From: Alcaligenes sp. SDU_A2
Lineage (GTDB): Bacteria > Pseudomonadota > Gammaproteobacteria > Burkholderiales > Burkholderiaceae_B
NCBI RefSeq assembly: GCF_038237375.1
Contig: NZ_CP151273.1
Span: 1,984,001 to 2,048,000 of the forward strand
Direction of reading: 5' to 3'
Length of the DNA: 64,000 nucleotides
How positions within the stretch are numbered: the first letter of the stretch is position 1; each line of letters begins with the position of its first letter. The translations under genes and the position numbers were made by a program. Below the pieces are notes generated by a model, which had not been told where the DNA came from, did no database searches, and saw only the letters and a program-made list of their open reading frames with translations. Below are positions 53,303 through 62,513 of this stretch, piece by piece.

Positions 53303-54073
53303 TTATCTTTTTATCTTACTGAAAAGATTGAAGAAGTTTTCCGTGCTGGCCTCTTCGACTTCTTTGACGGACAGCCCCTTGAGTTCGGCGATTTTTTCGG
53401 CCACATGGACGACCAAGGCGGGGTGATTCAGCTTTCCCCTGTACGGCACAGGAGCCAGATAGGGCGAATCGGTTTCGATCAGCAGACGCTCTAGCGGCAC
53501 CTTGCGCGCCACTTCCTGCAAATCGCTTGCGCTCTTGAAGGTAACGATGCCGGAAAAAGAAATATAGAAATTCATGGCCATCGCAGCCTGGGCCACATCC
53601 CAGCTTTCGGTAAAGCAATGCATGACGCCCCCCGCATGCTCGGCATGCTCCTGGGCCATGATGTCCAAGGTATCTTTGCTGGCCGAGCGGGTATGGATGA
53701 TCAAGGGAAGACCTGACTGACGGCTGGCGCGGATATGAATGCGAAACCGCTCCCGCTGCCAGTCCAGCGGCTCTTGCAAACGAAAGTAATCCAGCCCGGT
53801 TTCCCCTATGGCGACCACCTTGGGATCGACGGCGCGATCAAGCAAGTCCTGCACGGATGGTTCGAGCACGTCGGGATAATCGGGATGCACGCCCACTGAG
53901 GCGAACAAATGCGGATGCGGGCGCACCAGCTCCATCAGGCCGGGCCAATCGTCCATATTGACGCTGACTACCAGCGCATGTCCCACCTGGTTCTGACGCA
54001 TTTTGGACAAAACCTCGTCCAGGTTCTGGGCCAGTTCAGGAAAATTGATATGGCAGTGTGAATCGACAAACAT
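53303..54073 (-). CDS. tatD: TatD-family metal-dependent hydrolase
   Basis: 256 residues. Metal ligands: Asp-Ser-His-Cys-His-Ile at the start, Gly-Glu-Thr-Gly-Leu-Asp-Tyr, His-Thr-Arg, His-Cys-Phe and Glu-Thr-Asp-Ser-Pro-Tyr-Leu-Ala-Pro. These enzymes cleave DNA or D-aminoacyl-tRNA intermediates. Located 11 bases after holB, a common neighbour. Confidence 0.94.
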   Translation of the reverse strand: MFVDSHCHINFPELAQNLDEVLSKMRQNQVGHALVVSVNMDDWPGLMELVRPHPHLFASVGVHPDYPDVLEPSVQDLLDRAVDPKVVAIGETGLDYFRLQEPLDWQRERFRIHIRASRQSGLPLIIHTRSASKDTLDIMAQEHAEHAGGVMHCFTESWDVAQAAMAMNFYISFSGIVTFKSASDLQEVARKVPLERLLIETDSPYLAPVPYRGKLNHPALVVHVAEKIAELKGLSVKEVEEASTENFFNLFSKIKR

Positions 54074-54084
54074 AAGGAATGCAA

Positions 54085-55134
54085 CTATGAAGCGCGTCGA
54101 CAGGCTTGGTGCAGCCTGTCCAACGCATGATGAATATACAGCTTGGCATTCAGTGGGTGACTACCCAGTGCCTTTTGCTGTCCCAGCCATTTAATGGCTT
54201 CGGCGACACTCGCCGGGCCGGCCTGGGCCGCCAGGGTATCGATACGCCCCTGCAGAGACGGGTAATATCGCGCCCCCTGTCCAAAACCGCTCAGTTGCAA
54301 ATCAATGAACAGACGCTGCCAGTATTCGATCCACTGCACAGGCGGCAACTTTTCCAGCTCGTCAGCCAATGACAGGTCCGCCTGACGGCCCGCTTGCAAT
54401 ACGCCATCGAGCCAACGCGCCAGCCAGTCCGGGTAAGGCGCTTCCATCGCTTGACTGGCACGTAAGGCCAGCAAGGGCGACCCGCCCCAGGCATGCAGCC
54501 ATTGATCGGCGTGCTCGACTCCCTGCTGGGCCAGCCAGTCGCGCGCCTGTACGGCCGAAGGTGCCGGCAAGGGTAGGCGTCGGCAACGGGACAGCAAAGT
54601 CGGCAAGAGCCGGTCGGGCGCATCGGCCACCAGCAGAAACACCGTGTGGGCAGGCGGCTCTTCCAATACCTTGAGCAAAGCATTGGCGGAAATCAAATTC
54701 AGGGCTTGGGCGGGATACAGCACCGCCACCCGCCAGCCTCCCCGGTGCGTGGCCGTATTGAACCAGTGCTGCAATTGGCGCAACTGCTCCACCCGGATTT
54801 CACGCGATGGATTCTTGCGCGCAGCCGCGTCGGTGGCTTCGGCATCCGGGTTGCCGGCACCGTCTTCTTCCAGCGCCAGCGCATCGGGCCGCAGCAAACG
54901 CAAGTCCGGGTGATTACCGCCTCGCACCCACTGGCAGGCCTGACATTGCCCACAGGCCAGACCCTGCTTGGGCTGTTCGCACAGCAGGCTGGCGGCGGCA
55001 GCACGCGCAAAATGCGTCTTGCCTGTGCCGGGCAGGCCATGAATCAGCCAGGCGTGCGCAAAGCGCTCTCGCTGGCCCAGCCAAGATTGGGCGGCAATTG
55101 TTTGCCAGGGATAGAAAGTCAGCCAGTCAGACAC
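54085..55134 (-). CDS. holB: DNA polymerase III subunit delta prime
   Basis: 349 residues. Walker-like Gly-Leu-Pro-Gly-Thr-Gly-Lys-Thr-His and a zinc module with Cys-Gly-Gln-Cys-Gln-Ala-Cys are in the N-domain (about 30-75). Sensor-like Leu-Leu-Ser-Arg-Cys-Arg-Arg occurs near residue 180. The subunit is part of the clamp loader. Confidence 0.92.
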   Translation of the reverse strand: MSDWLTFYPWQTIAAQSWLGQRERFAHAWLIHGLPGTGKTHFARAAAASLLCEQPKQGLACGQCQACQWVRGGNHPDLRLLRPDALALEEDGAGNPDAEATDAAARKNPSREIRVEQLRQLQHWFNTATHRGGWRVAVLYPAQALNLISANALLKVLEEPPAHTVFLLVADAPDRLLPTLLSRCRRLPLPAPSAVQARDWLAQQGVEHADQWLHAWGGSPLLALRASQAMEAPYPDWLARWLDGVLQAGRQADLSLADELEKLPPVQWIEYWQRLFIDLQLSGFGQGARYYPSLQGRIDTLAAQAGPASVAEAIKWLGQQKALGSHPLNAKLYIHHALDRLHQACRRAS

Positions 55135-55266
55135 CAGTCTTGCCTCGGTTTACATGCAGAACGTCCCGTCTCGGACCGCAAAGTGCAGGCCTGAATGACA
55201 GAGCGGGACATATCCCATTGTAATATGAACGGTTAAAATGCCGCCCCACCCATCAAGGATGACGAC

Positions 55267-56070
55267 GTGAGTTTGATGATAGGCCTGGCCGCCCGCGCCC
55301 GTTCGGGCAAAGACACCGTTGCCGGCATGCTGCTGGCCCAAAGCCCCTTGCTGGCGGCCTACGCCCTGGCCGATCCGGTCAAGATGGCCTGCGAAGTGAT
55401 ATTCGGGCTGACTCAGGCCCAGGCCTGGACAGACGATACGCTAAAAGAAAAAAACATTGCGCTGTGGGAACGCTCCCCACGGCAGTGCTTTCAATTGCTG
55501 GGCACAGACTGGATGCGCCGGCGCGACCCCGAGCATTGGCTGCGCCGCGCCCAACATCTGTTGCAATTTGGCCCGGGCACGCCCTGCAGCACCGCTAATC
55601 GCAGTGTGTGGGCACTGGCTCTGCACCCGCTCTACGGCATGGACCCACGCAGCCTGGACGACGGCGCATTGGCTGAACGGATCGACCCATTCTGGGGCCT
55701 CAGCCCGCAACAGGCGCAGCAGCATCTGCGTGCCCAGGTCCTGGACAGCTACCCGGATTACGAACAGCGCCGCGCTCGCCTGCCGATCGCCGCACCGTCA
55801 CACACCCTTCCCGACATGAGTCAGGCCCGCTGTCTGCTGATCAAAGACATACGCTACGAAAACGAAGCCGATTTCATTCGCCGCCATGGAGGAGAGATTT
55901 GGCACATCGAGCGGCCCGGCAATCCGGTCATCAGCCAGCACTCGTCAGAATGGGGCGTGGCCCGACAGCCAGAAGACCGCTTGATTTTGAACAATGCCGG
56001 ACTGCACGAGCTGGCCGCACAGGTGGCCCGTCAATGGGAATCGTTTACTGAACGCCACACGCTCTATTGA
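55267..56070 (+). CDS. Deoxynucleotide monophosphate kinase-like protein (phage-type DNMK)
   Basis: 267 residues; start is GTG at 55267, with an ATG three codons later. The P-loop is Ala-Arg-Ala-Arg-Ser-Gly-Lys-Asp-Thr, followed by Ala-Leu-Ala-Asp-Pro-Val-Lys, Ser-Pro-Arg-Gln-Cys-Phe-Gln-Leu-Leu-Gly-Thr-Asp-Trp, and later Ile-Arg-Tyr-Glu-Asn-Glu-Ala-Asp and His-Ser-Ser-Glu-Trp-Gly. These match the T4 gene 1-type kinases that phosphorylate dNMPs, usually found in phages. It lies between holB and mltG, where many betaproteobacteria have tmk, and on the opposite strand to both. No other phage genes are here. Confidence 0.82.
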   Translation: MSLMIGLAARARSGKDTVAGMLLAQSPLLAAYALADPVKMACEVIFGLTQAQAWTDDTLKEKNIALWERSPRQCFQLLGTDWMRRRDPEHWLRRAQHLLQFGPGTPCSTANRSVWALALHPLYGMDPRSLDDGALAERIDPFWGLSPQQAQQHLRAQVLDSYPDYEQRRARLPIAAPSHTLPDMSQARCLLIKDIRYENEADFIRRHGGEIWHIERPGNPVISQHSSEWGVARQPEDRLILNNAGLHELAAQVARQWESFTERHTLY

Positions 56071-56182
56071 GAGCGCCCTGGCCGCAGCGCAGCACAGGCA
56101 ACGCGGCCGATTGTGTCGGTCCTGCGCCAAGCCGACCATCGCATGCCCAGGCCCGAGCCTTGCACTATGTCCCGGCCAATTG

Positions 56183-57190
56183 CTAGCGATTCAGTATGTA
56201 TTTGGCAACCGCGCGATTATGCGCGGCCAAATTGGCGGAAAACTCGCTGGTGCCGTCTCCGCGTGACACGAAATAATAAAAATCGTGCTTTTCAGGATGC
56301 AAGGTGGCCAACAACGATGCCTTGCCCGGACTGGCAATCGGGGTAGGCGGCAGGCCATTGCGCGTATAGGTGTTCCAGGGCGTGTCGGTCGTCAGATCGC
56401 GCTTGCGGATGCGGCCATCGTAGGCATCGCCCATGCCATAGATCACGGTAGGATCGGTTTGCAGGGGCATACCCACGCGCAGGCGATTGATAAAGACCCC
56501 GGCCACCCGCGCCCTGTCCTGGCTGTGGCCGGTCTCGCGTTCTACGATAGAGGCCAGGATCAAGGCCTCGTAAGGGGTTTTCAGGGGCAGGTCAGGATCG
56601 CGATCGGCCCAAAGCTGCTCCAGCAGTTCCTGCTGGGTCTGAAAGCCACGTCGCAAAATATCCAGATCTGCCGTACCCGGCACGAACACGTACGTATCAG
56701 GATAAAACAGGCCTTCGGGATGGGTCTGCTGCGCGCCCAAACGCTCCATCAACTCCTGATCGGTGGTTTGCGCCAAGGTCTGGGCCACCTTTTCGTTCGC
56801 CGCCAGTGCCTCGCGTATGCGCTTGTACGTCCAGCCCTCAGGAATGGTCAGACGCGTCTGCAGCATATTGCCGCTGGACATGCGTTCCATCAGCATCCAG
56901 GGAGTATCACCACGCACCGCCTCGTAGGCCCCTGCCTGCAGCGTGGTGTCCAGCTTGGACAAACGCGCCATCCAGACAAACGCGTCTGCGTGGATGTCGA
57001 TGCCGGCCTGCTGCATGCCAAGCGCAATGGCGCGCGGGCCGGCACCGGCCGGCACCACATAGTCAACACGCTCGGCCTTCATGGGCACAGCTTGCTTCTT
57101 GGCCCAATACCAGGCACCGCCGCCAGCCGCCCCGGCACCGACAATGACCAGCACAAGCAGGGCAGAGAAAATTTTAAGGGTCTTATTCAT
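56183..57190 (-). CDS. mltG: Endolytic murein transglycosylase MltG
   Basis: 335 residues from the ATG at 57190. One N-terminal membrane helix, a LysM-like region, and the YceG catalytic domain with the catalytic Glu in Ala-Ser-Ile-Val-Glu-Arg-Glu-Thr and Gly-Met-Pro-Leu-Gln-Thr-Asp-Pro-Thr-Val-Ile-Tyr-Gly. Ending motif Asn-Gly-Leu-Pro-Pro-Thr-Pro-Ile. It cuts nascent glycan strands at the inner membrane. Confidence 0.95.
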   Translation of the reverse strand: MNKTLKIFSALLVLVIVGAGAAGGGAWYWAKKQAVPMKAERVDYVVPAGAGPRAIALGMQQAGIDIHADAFVWMARLSKLDTTLQAGAYEAVRGDTPWMLMERMSSGNMLQTRLTIPEGWTYKRIREALAANEKVAQTLAQTTDQELMERLGAQQTHPEGLFYPDTYVFVPGTADLDILRRGFQTQQELLEQLWADRDPDLPLKTPYEALILASIVERETGHSQDRARVAGVFINRLRVGMPLQTDPTVIYGMGDAYDGRIRKRDLTTDTPWNTYTRNGLPPTPIASPGKASLLATLHPEKHDFYYFVSRGDGTSEFSANLAAHNRAVAKYILNR

Positions 57191-57414
57191 GGGTGGCGTA
57201 TTGTAAACAGAATGGGGCCAAACGTCGCCAGACGGATAGTCGCTTGTCGTTCGCAAGTGGTAACAGGGTTTAGCGATGCATGTCCACTTAGACCTTGGCT
57301 CGACGGGCCTGACGCATACGGGGCCAGTCATACCCTGGTCGTGCTGCGGGTATCGTGCCTGTTCCCTGTCTTGGACGGTATGATTGAAGATTGTACTTTT
57401 ATGCCCGTTCAGCC

Positions 57415-58335
57415 ATGACCGAAACAACTGTTTCCCTTTGCTATGCCCTGCCTGAATTGGCGATTATCCAATTCCAGGGCGCGGATGCCGTCGCCTTTGT
57501 GCACGCCCAGGTCACCAACGATCTGGAACATTTACCGCCAGAGCGCGCCTGCCCGGCAGCCTATTGCAGCGCCAAAGGCCGCACTCTGGCCACGATGGTG
57601 CTTTGGCGCGCGCAGACCGATACCGTGCTGGCACTGGTGCGCCGCGACCTGGCCGAGGCCCTGGTCAAGCGCCTGCGCATGTTTGTGCTGCGCAGCAAAG
57701 TCCAGATATCCTTGCCCGACCTGCAGGTGCAAGGCATGACGGCACCCGATAGCGCAAGCACCTGCTGGGATGTCAGCCAACACCCTGATGCCACCCTGAT
57801 CCAGGCCCCAGGTCTACTAGGCGGCGCTGCCCGGCACTGGCGCATCGGCACTACCGCCCTGCCCGCTCAAACCAATGCCAGCATCTGGGCCGCTGCCGAC
57901 ATCCAAGCCGGCCTGCCCTGGATAGGCGCGCCTGTTCAGGACATGTTCATCCCTCAGACCCTGAATCTGGATCTGATCGGTGCCATCAATTTTCGCAAAG
58001 GCTGCTATCCCGGACAAGAAGTGGTGGCCCGCAGCCACTATCGCGGCACGCTGAAGCGACGCATGGCGCGGGTATGCAGCGATGTTCTGGATGCGCCCCC
58101 TGTTGTGACCGAAGGCACCGATATCTGGCTGGCTGGCGATGACGCCGATGCCCCTGCCGCACGCGTCATTAACGCGGTCTGGGACCCAACTGGCCGAGAG
58201 CTCCATGCCTTGCTGGAAGTCCAGCTTTCGGATCTGACACTGGACGCGTATTGCCTGCAGGACGGAACAGCGCTGCACCTGCAGGCACTGCCCTACGCCT
58301 TGCCCGAGCTCAATCCCGCCCCCGGTACAGTTTAA
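57415..58335 (+). CDS. ygfZ: Folate-binding protein YgfZ (Fe-S cluster/tRNA modification factor)
   Basis: 306 residues from the ATG at 57415. The signature Lys-Gly-Cys-Tyr-Pro-Gly-Gln-Glu (about residue 200) and Thr-Asn-Asp-Leu-Glu at the N-terminus identify the GcvT-like YgfZ family, which supports iron-sulfur enzymes. Divergent from mltG. Its 3' end overlaps the convergent mmsB by 26 bases. Confidence 0.93.
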   Translation: MTETTVSLCYALPELAIIQFQGADAVAFVHAQVTNDLEHLPPERACPAAYCSAKGRTLATMVLWRAQTDTVLALVRRDLAEALVKRLRMFVLRSKVQISLPDLQVQGMTAPDSASTCWDVSQHPDATLIQAPGLLGGAARHWRIGTTALPAQTNASIWAAADIQAGLPWIGAPVQDMFIPQTLNLDLIGAINFRKGCYPGQEVVARSHYRGTLKRRMARVCSDVLDAPPVVTEGTDIWLAGDDADAPAARVINAVWDPTGRELHALLEVQLSDLTLDAYCLQDGTALHLQALPYALPELNPAPGTV

Positions 58336-59200
58336 GGATGCTGGAAAAGTCCTGCTTGTCGTGTCCTTGAGCGGCATGCAGGGCATACAAATTGCGAGCC
58401 AGCTCGCCCAGCGGCACGGCACTGTTCTGGCGCACGGCGGCATCAGCCGCCAGACCCAGATCTTTGAGCATCAAAGCCGTTCCAAAACCGCCTTGATACT
58501 CGCGCGAGGCCGGTACATCCGGCATGACGCCAGGCCAGGGGTTATACAGCTCGGTCGCCCAGTTACGGCCCGAGCTACGCGCAATGATGGAAGACAGTAC
58601 CTGGGGGTCCAGACCATGCGCCACTCCCAGCGCCAGCGCCTCGGACGTGCCGGCCATCAACACTCCCAACAACATATTGTTGCAAATTTTGGCAACCTGA
58701 CCCGCACCGGCCTGCCCCGCGTGGAAGATATTCTTGCCCATCGCCTCCAGGTATGGACGCGCCCGTTCTAACGCCGGTTCGTCCCCACCCACAATAAAGG
58801 TCAAGGTCCCGGCGGCCGCGCCTGCCGTGCCGCCCGACACTGGCGCATCCAGCATGTGCAGACCTCGCTGCCGGGCCTGAGCGGCAAGATCCTGGCTGAC
58901 CTGAGCCTCTATGGTGCTGCAATCGACCAGCAACGCCCCTTCCTGAGCGCTTTGCAATAAACCCTGCGAACCTTCGTACACCTGGCGAACATGCCGTCCT
59001 GCGGGCAGCATGGTGAAGATAATCAGCGCCCCCTGAGCCGCTTCGCTGGCCGACGTGGCGCTGCGGGCACCGGCCTGGCGCAGTGACGCCATGCTGGATT
59101 CCTGCACATCGTAGACCTGCACGCTGTAACCGGCCTTGATCAGGTTCAGCGCCATGGGCGCGCCCATATGCCCCAAGCCGATAAATGCAATCGTATCCAT
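58310..59200 (-). CDS. mmsB: 3-hydroxyisobutyrate dehydrogenase
   Basis: 296 residues. Rossmann Gly-Leu-Gly-His-Met-Gly-Ala-Pro-Met, Asp-Ala-Pro-Val-Ser-Gly-Gly-Thr and the catalytic Lys in Gln-Val-Ala-Lys-Ile-Cys-Asn-Asn. Converts 3-hydroxyisobutyrate to methylmalonate semialdehyde in valine breakdown. AGGAG precedes the ATG. Third gene of a three-gene operon. Confidence 0.94.
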   Translation of the reverse strand: MDTIAFIGLGHMGAPMALNLIKAGYSVQVYDVQESSMASLRQAGARSATSASEAAQGALIIFTMLPAGRHVRQVYEGSQGLLQSAQEGALLVDCSTIEAQVSQDLAAQARQRGLHMLDAPVSGGTAGAAAGTLTFIVGGDEPALERARPYLEAMGKNIFHAGQAGAGQVAKICNNMLLGVLMAGTSEALALGVAHGLDPQVLSSIIARSSGRNWATELYNPWPGVMPDVPASREYQGGFGTALMLKDLGLAADAAVRQNSAVPLGELARNLYALHAAQGHDKQDFSSILKLYRGRD

Positions 59201-59237
59201 ACTGTCTCCTTGATGTAATTAGGCGTGGGCAGACGGC

Positions 59238-60392
59238 TCAGACGGCCGCTTCGCCCATACTTCGGCCCAGATCGGCCAGGGGATGATCCATCCCGGCGGG
59301 CCAGCTAGGCTGGAAAAACCGCGTTACCCACTGCGCATCGGCTTTCTCCAGGCTGTCCGGATTCCAGCGCGGCTGCTTGTCCTTATCGATCAGCAAGGCC
59401 CGTATGCCTTCCTGGAAATCGCCCTGCACCCCGCATTGCAGGGACACGATGTATTCCAGCCGGAATACATCCGCCAGGGACAGATGGCGCACCCGCTCCA
59501 GCAAGGCATGGGACAGGCGCGCCGAACCGGGTGAGCCCTTGGCAAACGTCTGGGACGCCCGCGCCAGCCAGGGGTCGGAGCTGTCGTGCCACGCCAGCAG
59601 GCCCTGAGTGATGCGCTCGAAGTCGCGCCCGGCGCACAAGGCACGCAACTGGGCATAGTGGCGCTCCAAAGGGCCAAGAGCGGCGTGGGCTGAACCGCGT
59701 ACCTGATCAATGACGGCATACAGGCGTCGATCCAGCTGTTCGCGCTTGCCCTGCCAGTCCTGCTGCGTCAAGGCATCGAGCAAGGCTGGAAAGGCGCGAT
59801 ATGGCAAGAAAGCATCGGCCAGCCCCAAAAACAAGCAATCGCCTGCGTTGATCTGCGCACCGCTCAAGGCCAGAAAATGGCCGACGCCGGCGGGCAAACG
59901 CGCCAACATCCAGGTACCGCCCACATCGGGAAAAAGGCCGATGGCGATTTCAGGCATGGCAAATCGAGTACTGTCGGTGACCACGCGATGGCTGGCCCCA
60001 TTGAACAAGCCGACCCCGCCCCCCATGACAATGCCGTCACCCCAACACAGCACGGGCTTGGGATACGTGTGGATCAGATAGTCCAGCCGATATTCGATAT
60101 CGAAAAACTCGCGGGCGTACTGATTGTCCCAAGGCTGCCCGCCCTGGTTGGCCTGCATGCCGGCATATAAAGCATGCAGATCCCCTCCGGCACAAAACGC
60201 TTTGTCGCCTGCGCCCCGCAAAATCACCAACGCCACGGATTCGTCCTGGGCCCAGGTCTGCAATTGGGTCAGGAGCAGGCGGCACATCTCCAGGTCCAGT
60301 CCGTTCAGGGCCTGCGGGCGGTTCAGCGTCGCCAACCCCAGAACCTGCCCACCGGGGACGGCAACACGTTCGAACAATACGGAATCACTCAT
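59238..60392 (-). CDS. 3-hydroxyisobutyryl-CoA hydrolase (enoyl-CoA hydratase fold)
   Basis: 384 residues, the length of HIBCH. Ala-Phe-Cys-Ala-Gly-Gly-Asp and Gly-Asp-Gly-Ile-Val-Met-Gly-Gly-Gly-Val-Gly form the oxyanion hole, and Pro-Glu-Ile-Ala-Ile-Gly-Leu-Phe-Pro-Asp-Val-Gly-Gly-Thr carries the catalytic acidic residue. It releases free 3-hydroxyisobutyrate in valine catabolism. ATGA overlap with the acyl-CoA dehydrogenase. Confidence 0.9.
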   Translation of the reverse strand: MSDSVLFERVAVPGGQVLGLATLNRPQALNGLDLEMCRLLLTQLQTWAQDESVALVILRGAGDKAFCAGGDLHALYAGMQANQGGQPWDNQYAREFFDIEYRLDYLIHTYPKPVLCWGDGIVMGGGVGLFNGASHRVVTDSTRFAMPEIAIGLFPDVGGTWMLARLPAGVGHFLALSGAQINAGDCLFLGLADAFLPYRAFPALLDALTQQDWQGKREQLDRRLYAVIDQVRGSAHAALGPLERHYAQLRALCAGRDFERITQGLLAWHDSSDPWLARASQTFAKGSPGSARLSHALLERVRHLSLADVFRLEYIVSLQCGVQGDFQEGIRALLIDKDKQPRWNPDSLEKADAQWVTRFFQPSWPAGMDHPLADLGRSMGEAAV

Positions 60393-61537
60393 CGGATGTC
60401 GGCTCCTTGGTCAATAATGTGTCGGGCAATGATAACGCGCATGATTTCGTTGGTGCCCTCCAGTATCTGGTGTACACGGGCATCGCGCACCAAGCGCTCG
60501 ACTGGGTAATCCTTCAAATATCCATAGCCACCGAACAATTGCTGCGCGTCCAGGCAGGCCTGAAACCCCAGATCAGTGGCCAGACGTTTGGCCATGGCGC
60601 AATAGGTGCTGGCTTGTTCGCTGCCCGCATCCAGATGAGAGGCCGCCAGACGCACCATCTGCCGGGCGGCAACGGTATGGGTCAGGATGTCGGCCAACTT
60701 GAACTGCAGGGCCTGGAACTGATCCAGGCGCTGACCGAACTGGCGGCGCTCCTGCATGTACTGGCGCGCGGCCTCGTAGGCCCCTTGCGCGGCTCCGACC
60801 GAACAGCAGGCAATATTGATACGCCCGCCATCGAGCCCTTTCATGGCCAGCTTAAAACCGTCGCCTTCGTTTCCGAGCAAAGCATGGGCCGGAACCCGCA
60901 CGCGATCAAAACTGACGGGACGGGTGGATTGGCTGTTCCAGCCCATTTTCAGTTCCTTGCGCCCATAGCTGATACCGGCGGTATCGGCCGGCACGGCAAA
61001 CGCGGATATCCCCTTGGGGCCGTCGCCCCCTGTGCGTGCCATCACGATCAGCAGATCGGTATCGCCCGCACCAGAGATAAAGGCTTTGCTGCCGCTGATG
61101 ATATAGTCCTGGCCCTCGCGCTGCGCCCGTGTGCGCAAGGATGCCGCATCCGAACCCGAGCCCGGCTCGGTCAGGCAGTACGAAGCCAGTTTCAGGCCGG
61201 CGCTCAGGTCGCTGCCCCACTGCGCCTTGACGGCATCCGAGCCCCATCGGCCGACCATCCAGGTGGCCATATTGTGTATGGTCAGAAATGCGGCGGTCGA
61301 AGGGTCCACCGCCGCCATTTCCTCGAACACCAGACTGGCCTCCAACCTGCCCAAACCCAGGCCGCCTATGGATTCGTCCGCATACAAACCACAAAAGCCC
61401 AACTCACCCGCCTTGCGAAAGGCCTGGATTGGAAACTCCTGCTCCTGATCCCAGTGCGCCGCGTACGGGGCCAGCTCGCCTTGCGCAAATTCGCGGGCGG
61501 CTTGCGCGAAAGCCTGTTGCTCGTCTGTCAGTATCAT
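60389..61537 (-). CDS. Acyl-CoA dehydrogenase (isobutyryl-CoA dehydrogenase-like)
   Basis: 382 residues from the ATG at 61537, preceded by AGGAG. Standard signatures Cys-Leu-Thr-Glu-Pro-Gly-Ser-Gly-Ser-Asp-Ala and Gln-Leu-Phe-Gly-Gly-Tyr-Gly-Tyr; the catalytic Glu is in Leu-Glu-Gly-Thr-Asn-Glu. With the following hydrolase and dehydrogenase it makes the valine branch (isobutyryl-CoA to methylmalonate semialdehyde). The crotonase step and mmsA are not here. Confidence 0.93.
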   Translation of the reverse strand: MILTDEQQAFAQAAREFAQGELAPYAAHWDQEQEFPIQAFRKAGELGFCGLYADESIGGLGLGRLEASLVFEEMAAVDPSTAAFLTIHNMATWMVGRWGSDAVKAQWGSDLSAGLKLASYCLTEPGSGSDAASLRTRAQREGQDYIISGSKAFISGAGDTDLLIVMARTGGDGPKGISAFAVPADTAGISYGRKELKMGWNSQSTRPVSFDRVRVPAHALLGNEGDGFKLAMKGLDGGRINIACCSVGAAQGAYEAARQYMQERRQFGQRLDQFQALQFKLADILTHTVAARQMVRLAASHLDAGSEQASTYCAMAKRLATDLGFQACLDAQQLFGGYGYLKDYPVERLVRDARVHQILEGTNEIMRVIIARHIIDQGADIR

Positions 61538-61679
61538 GCCTGTCTCCTTGTTTTGCCTCACCATAATGCCAGCCGCCCCGCAAAGTTGTCATACCGATGA
61601 CAATCGCGCGGGGCCGAACACACTAGCGAATTAAGCACTAACGGACAGAAGCTGGTCCGTTAAAAAGACAGGCGCGCGA

Positions 61680-62027
61680 TCAGCGCGCAGCGGCGGCAGT
61701 CTTGCGACGCGGCCGGGCCGCCTTGGGCGCGGCCATTTTGTGGGCATAGCGCCGACGGCGCGATTCCATAGGATCAAACACCAGATCGCGGTAGATTTCT
61801 ACGCGGTCCTGATCGCGCAAGAGCTGGTCAAGTTCGCAGCGTTGACCGAACACGCCGACCCGCAACGCCTCCGGTTCCTGAACCGGCAAGCCGCACTGTG
61901 CCAGACCGATGCCGACGTCTGCCTGGCGCAGCGCATCGCGCACGCTGCTTGCCGCCGGTAGCGTTAGCTGCGCGCGCCAGACCTGACTTTGGCTGGCGAT
62001 AATGACCGTGACGGTCAGTTCAGTCAC
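61680..62027 (-). CDS. rnfH: RnfH family protein
   Basis: 115 residues. The start is a GTG at 62027 with AGGAGG six bases upstream, overlapping the ratA stop by eight bases. Ubiquitin-like fold with Val-Phe-Gly-Gln-Arg and Asp-Arg-Val-Glu-Ile-Tyr-Arg near residue 80; an Arg/Ala-rich basic tail follows. Partner of RatA; function unresolved. Confidence 0.9.
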   Translation of the reverse strand: MTELTVTVIIASQSQVWRAQLTLPAASSVRDALRQADVGIGLAQCGLPVQEPEALRVGVFGQRCELDQLLRDQDRVEIYRDLVFDPMESRRRRYAHKMAAPKAARPRRKTAAAAR

Positions 62028-62454
62028 CGTAGACCTCCTGGGCCCGGCGCGTGAACGAGTCAATAAAACTGTTGGCGACCCGATTGAAAATGGGCCCCAC
62101 CACCATTTCCAGCGCCCGGCTGGAAAACTCGTAATCCATGGTAAAGACCACTTTACAGCCGTCCGTGCCCAAGGCCGTGAACTGCCAGTCTCCGGTCAGG
62201 GCGGAAAAAGGTCCGTCGACCAAACGCAGGACAATATGCTTGGGATAGTCGTGTTCGTTACGGGTGGTGAAGGTCTGACGTATGCCGGCAATGCTGATGG
62301 TGACCGAGGCCTGCATGCCGTGTTCGCTGCGCTGCTGGACGCTGGCCCCGCCGCACCAGGGCATGAACTCGGGGTACTTTTCCACATCGGCCACCAGATC
62401 GAACATCTGCTCGCAGCTGTAAGGAACAAGGACGGATCGTTTAACTGTATGCAT
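62020..62454 (-). CDS. ratA: RatA/COQ10-like START-domain protein
   Basis: 144 residues, the whole being a polyketide-cyclase/START fold: Val-Leu-Val-Pro-Tyr-Ser, Leu-Val-Ala-Asp-Val-Glu-Lys-Tyr-Pro-Glu-Phe, Trp-Cys. Known as RatA, proposed either to block 70S ribosome formation or to bind ubiquinone; the latter is supported for eukaryotic Coq10. Adjacent to rnfH and divergent from smpB, the conserved arrangement. Confidence 0.92.
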   Translation of the reverse strand: MHTVKRSVLVPYSCEQMFDLVADVEKYPEFMPWCGGASVQQRSEHGMQASVTISIAGIRQTFTTRNEHDYPKHIVLRLVDGPFSALTGDWQFTALGTDGCKVVFTMDYEFSSRALEMVVGPIFNRVANSFIDSFTRRAQEVYGD

Positions 62455-62513
62455 CAGGTCAGGTTAATAGATAGAATGTTCTGATTTTACAATCTAAGGC
62501 TGGCAATTGATTC

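Noticed and set aside
56285-57418. 377-codon open frame on the plus strand
   Set aside because: Antisense to mltG, which shows clear catalytic motifs.
60407-61600. 397-codon open frame on the plus strand
   Set aside because: It is antisense to the acyl-CoA dehydrogenase, which has full motifs and a ribosome site; the frame is a byproduct of codon bias.
61680-62454. ratA/rnfH as a true toxin-antitoxin system
   Set aside because: The toxin role of RatA is disputed and the arrangement with smpB is conserved housekeeping, so it is annotated as START-domain protein.
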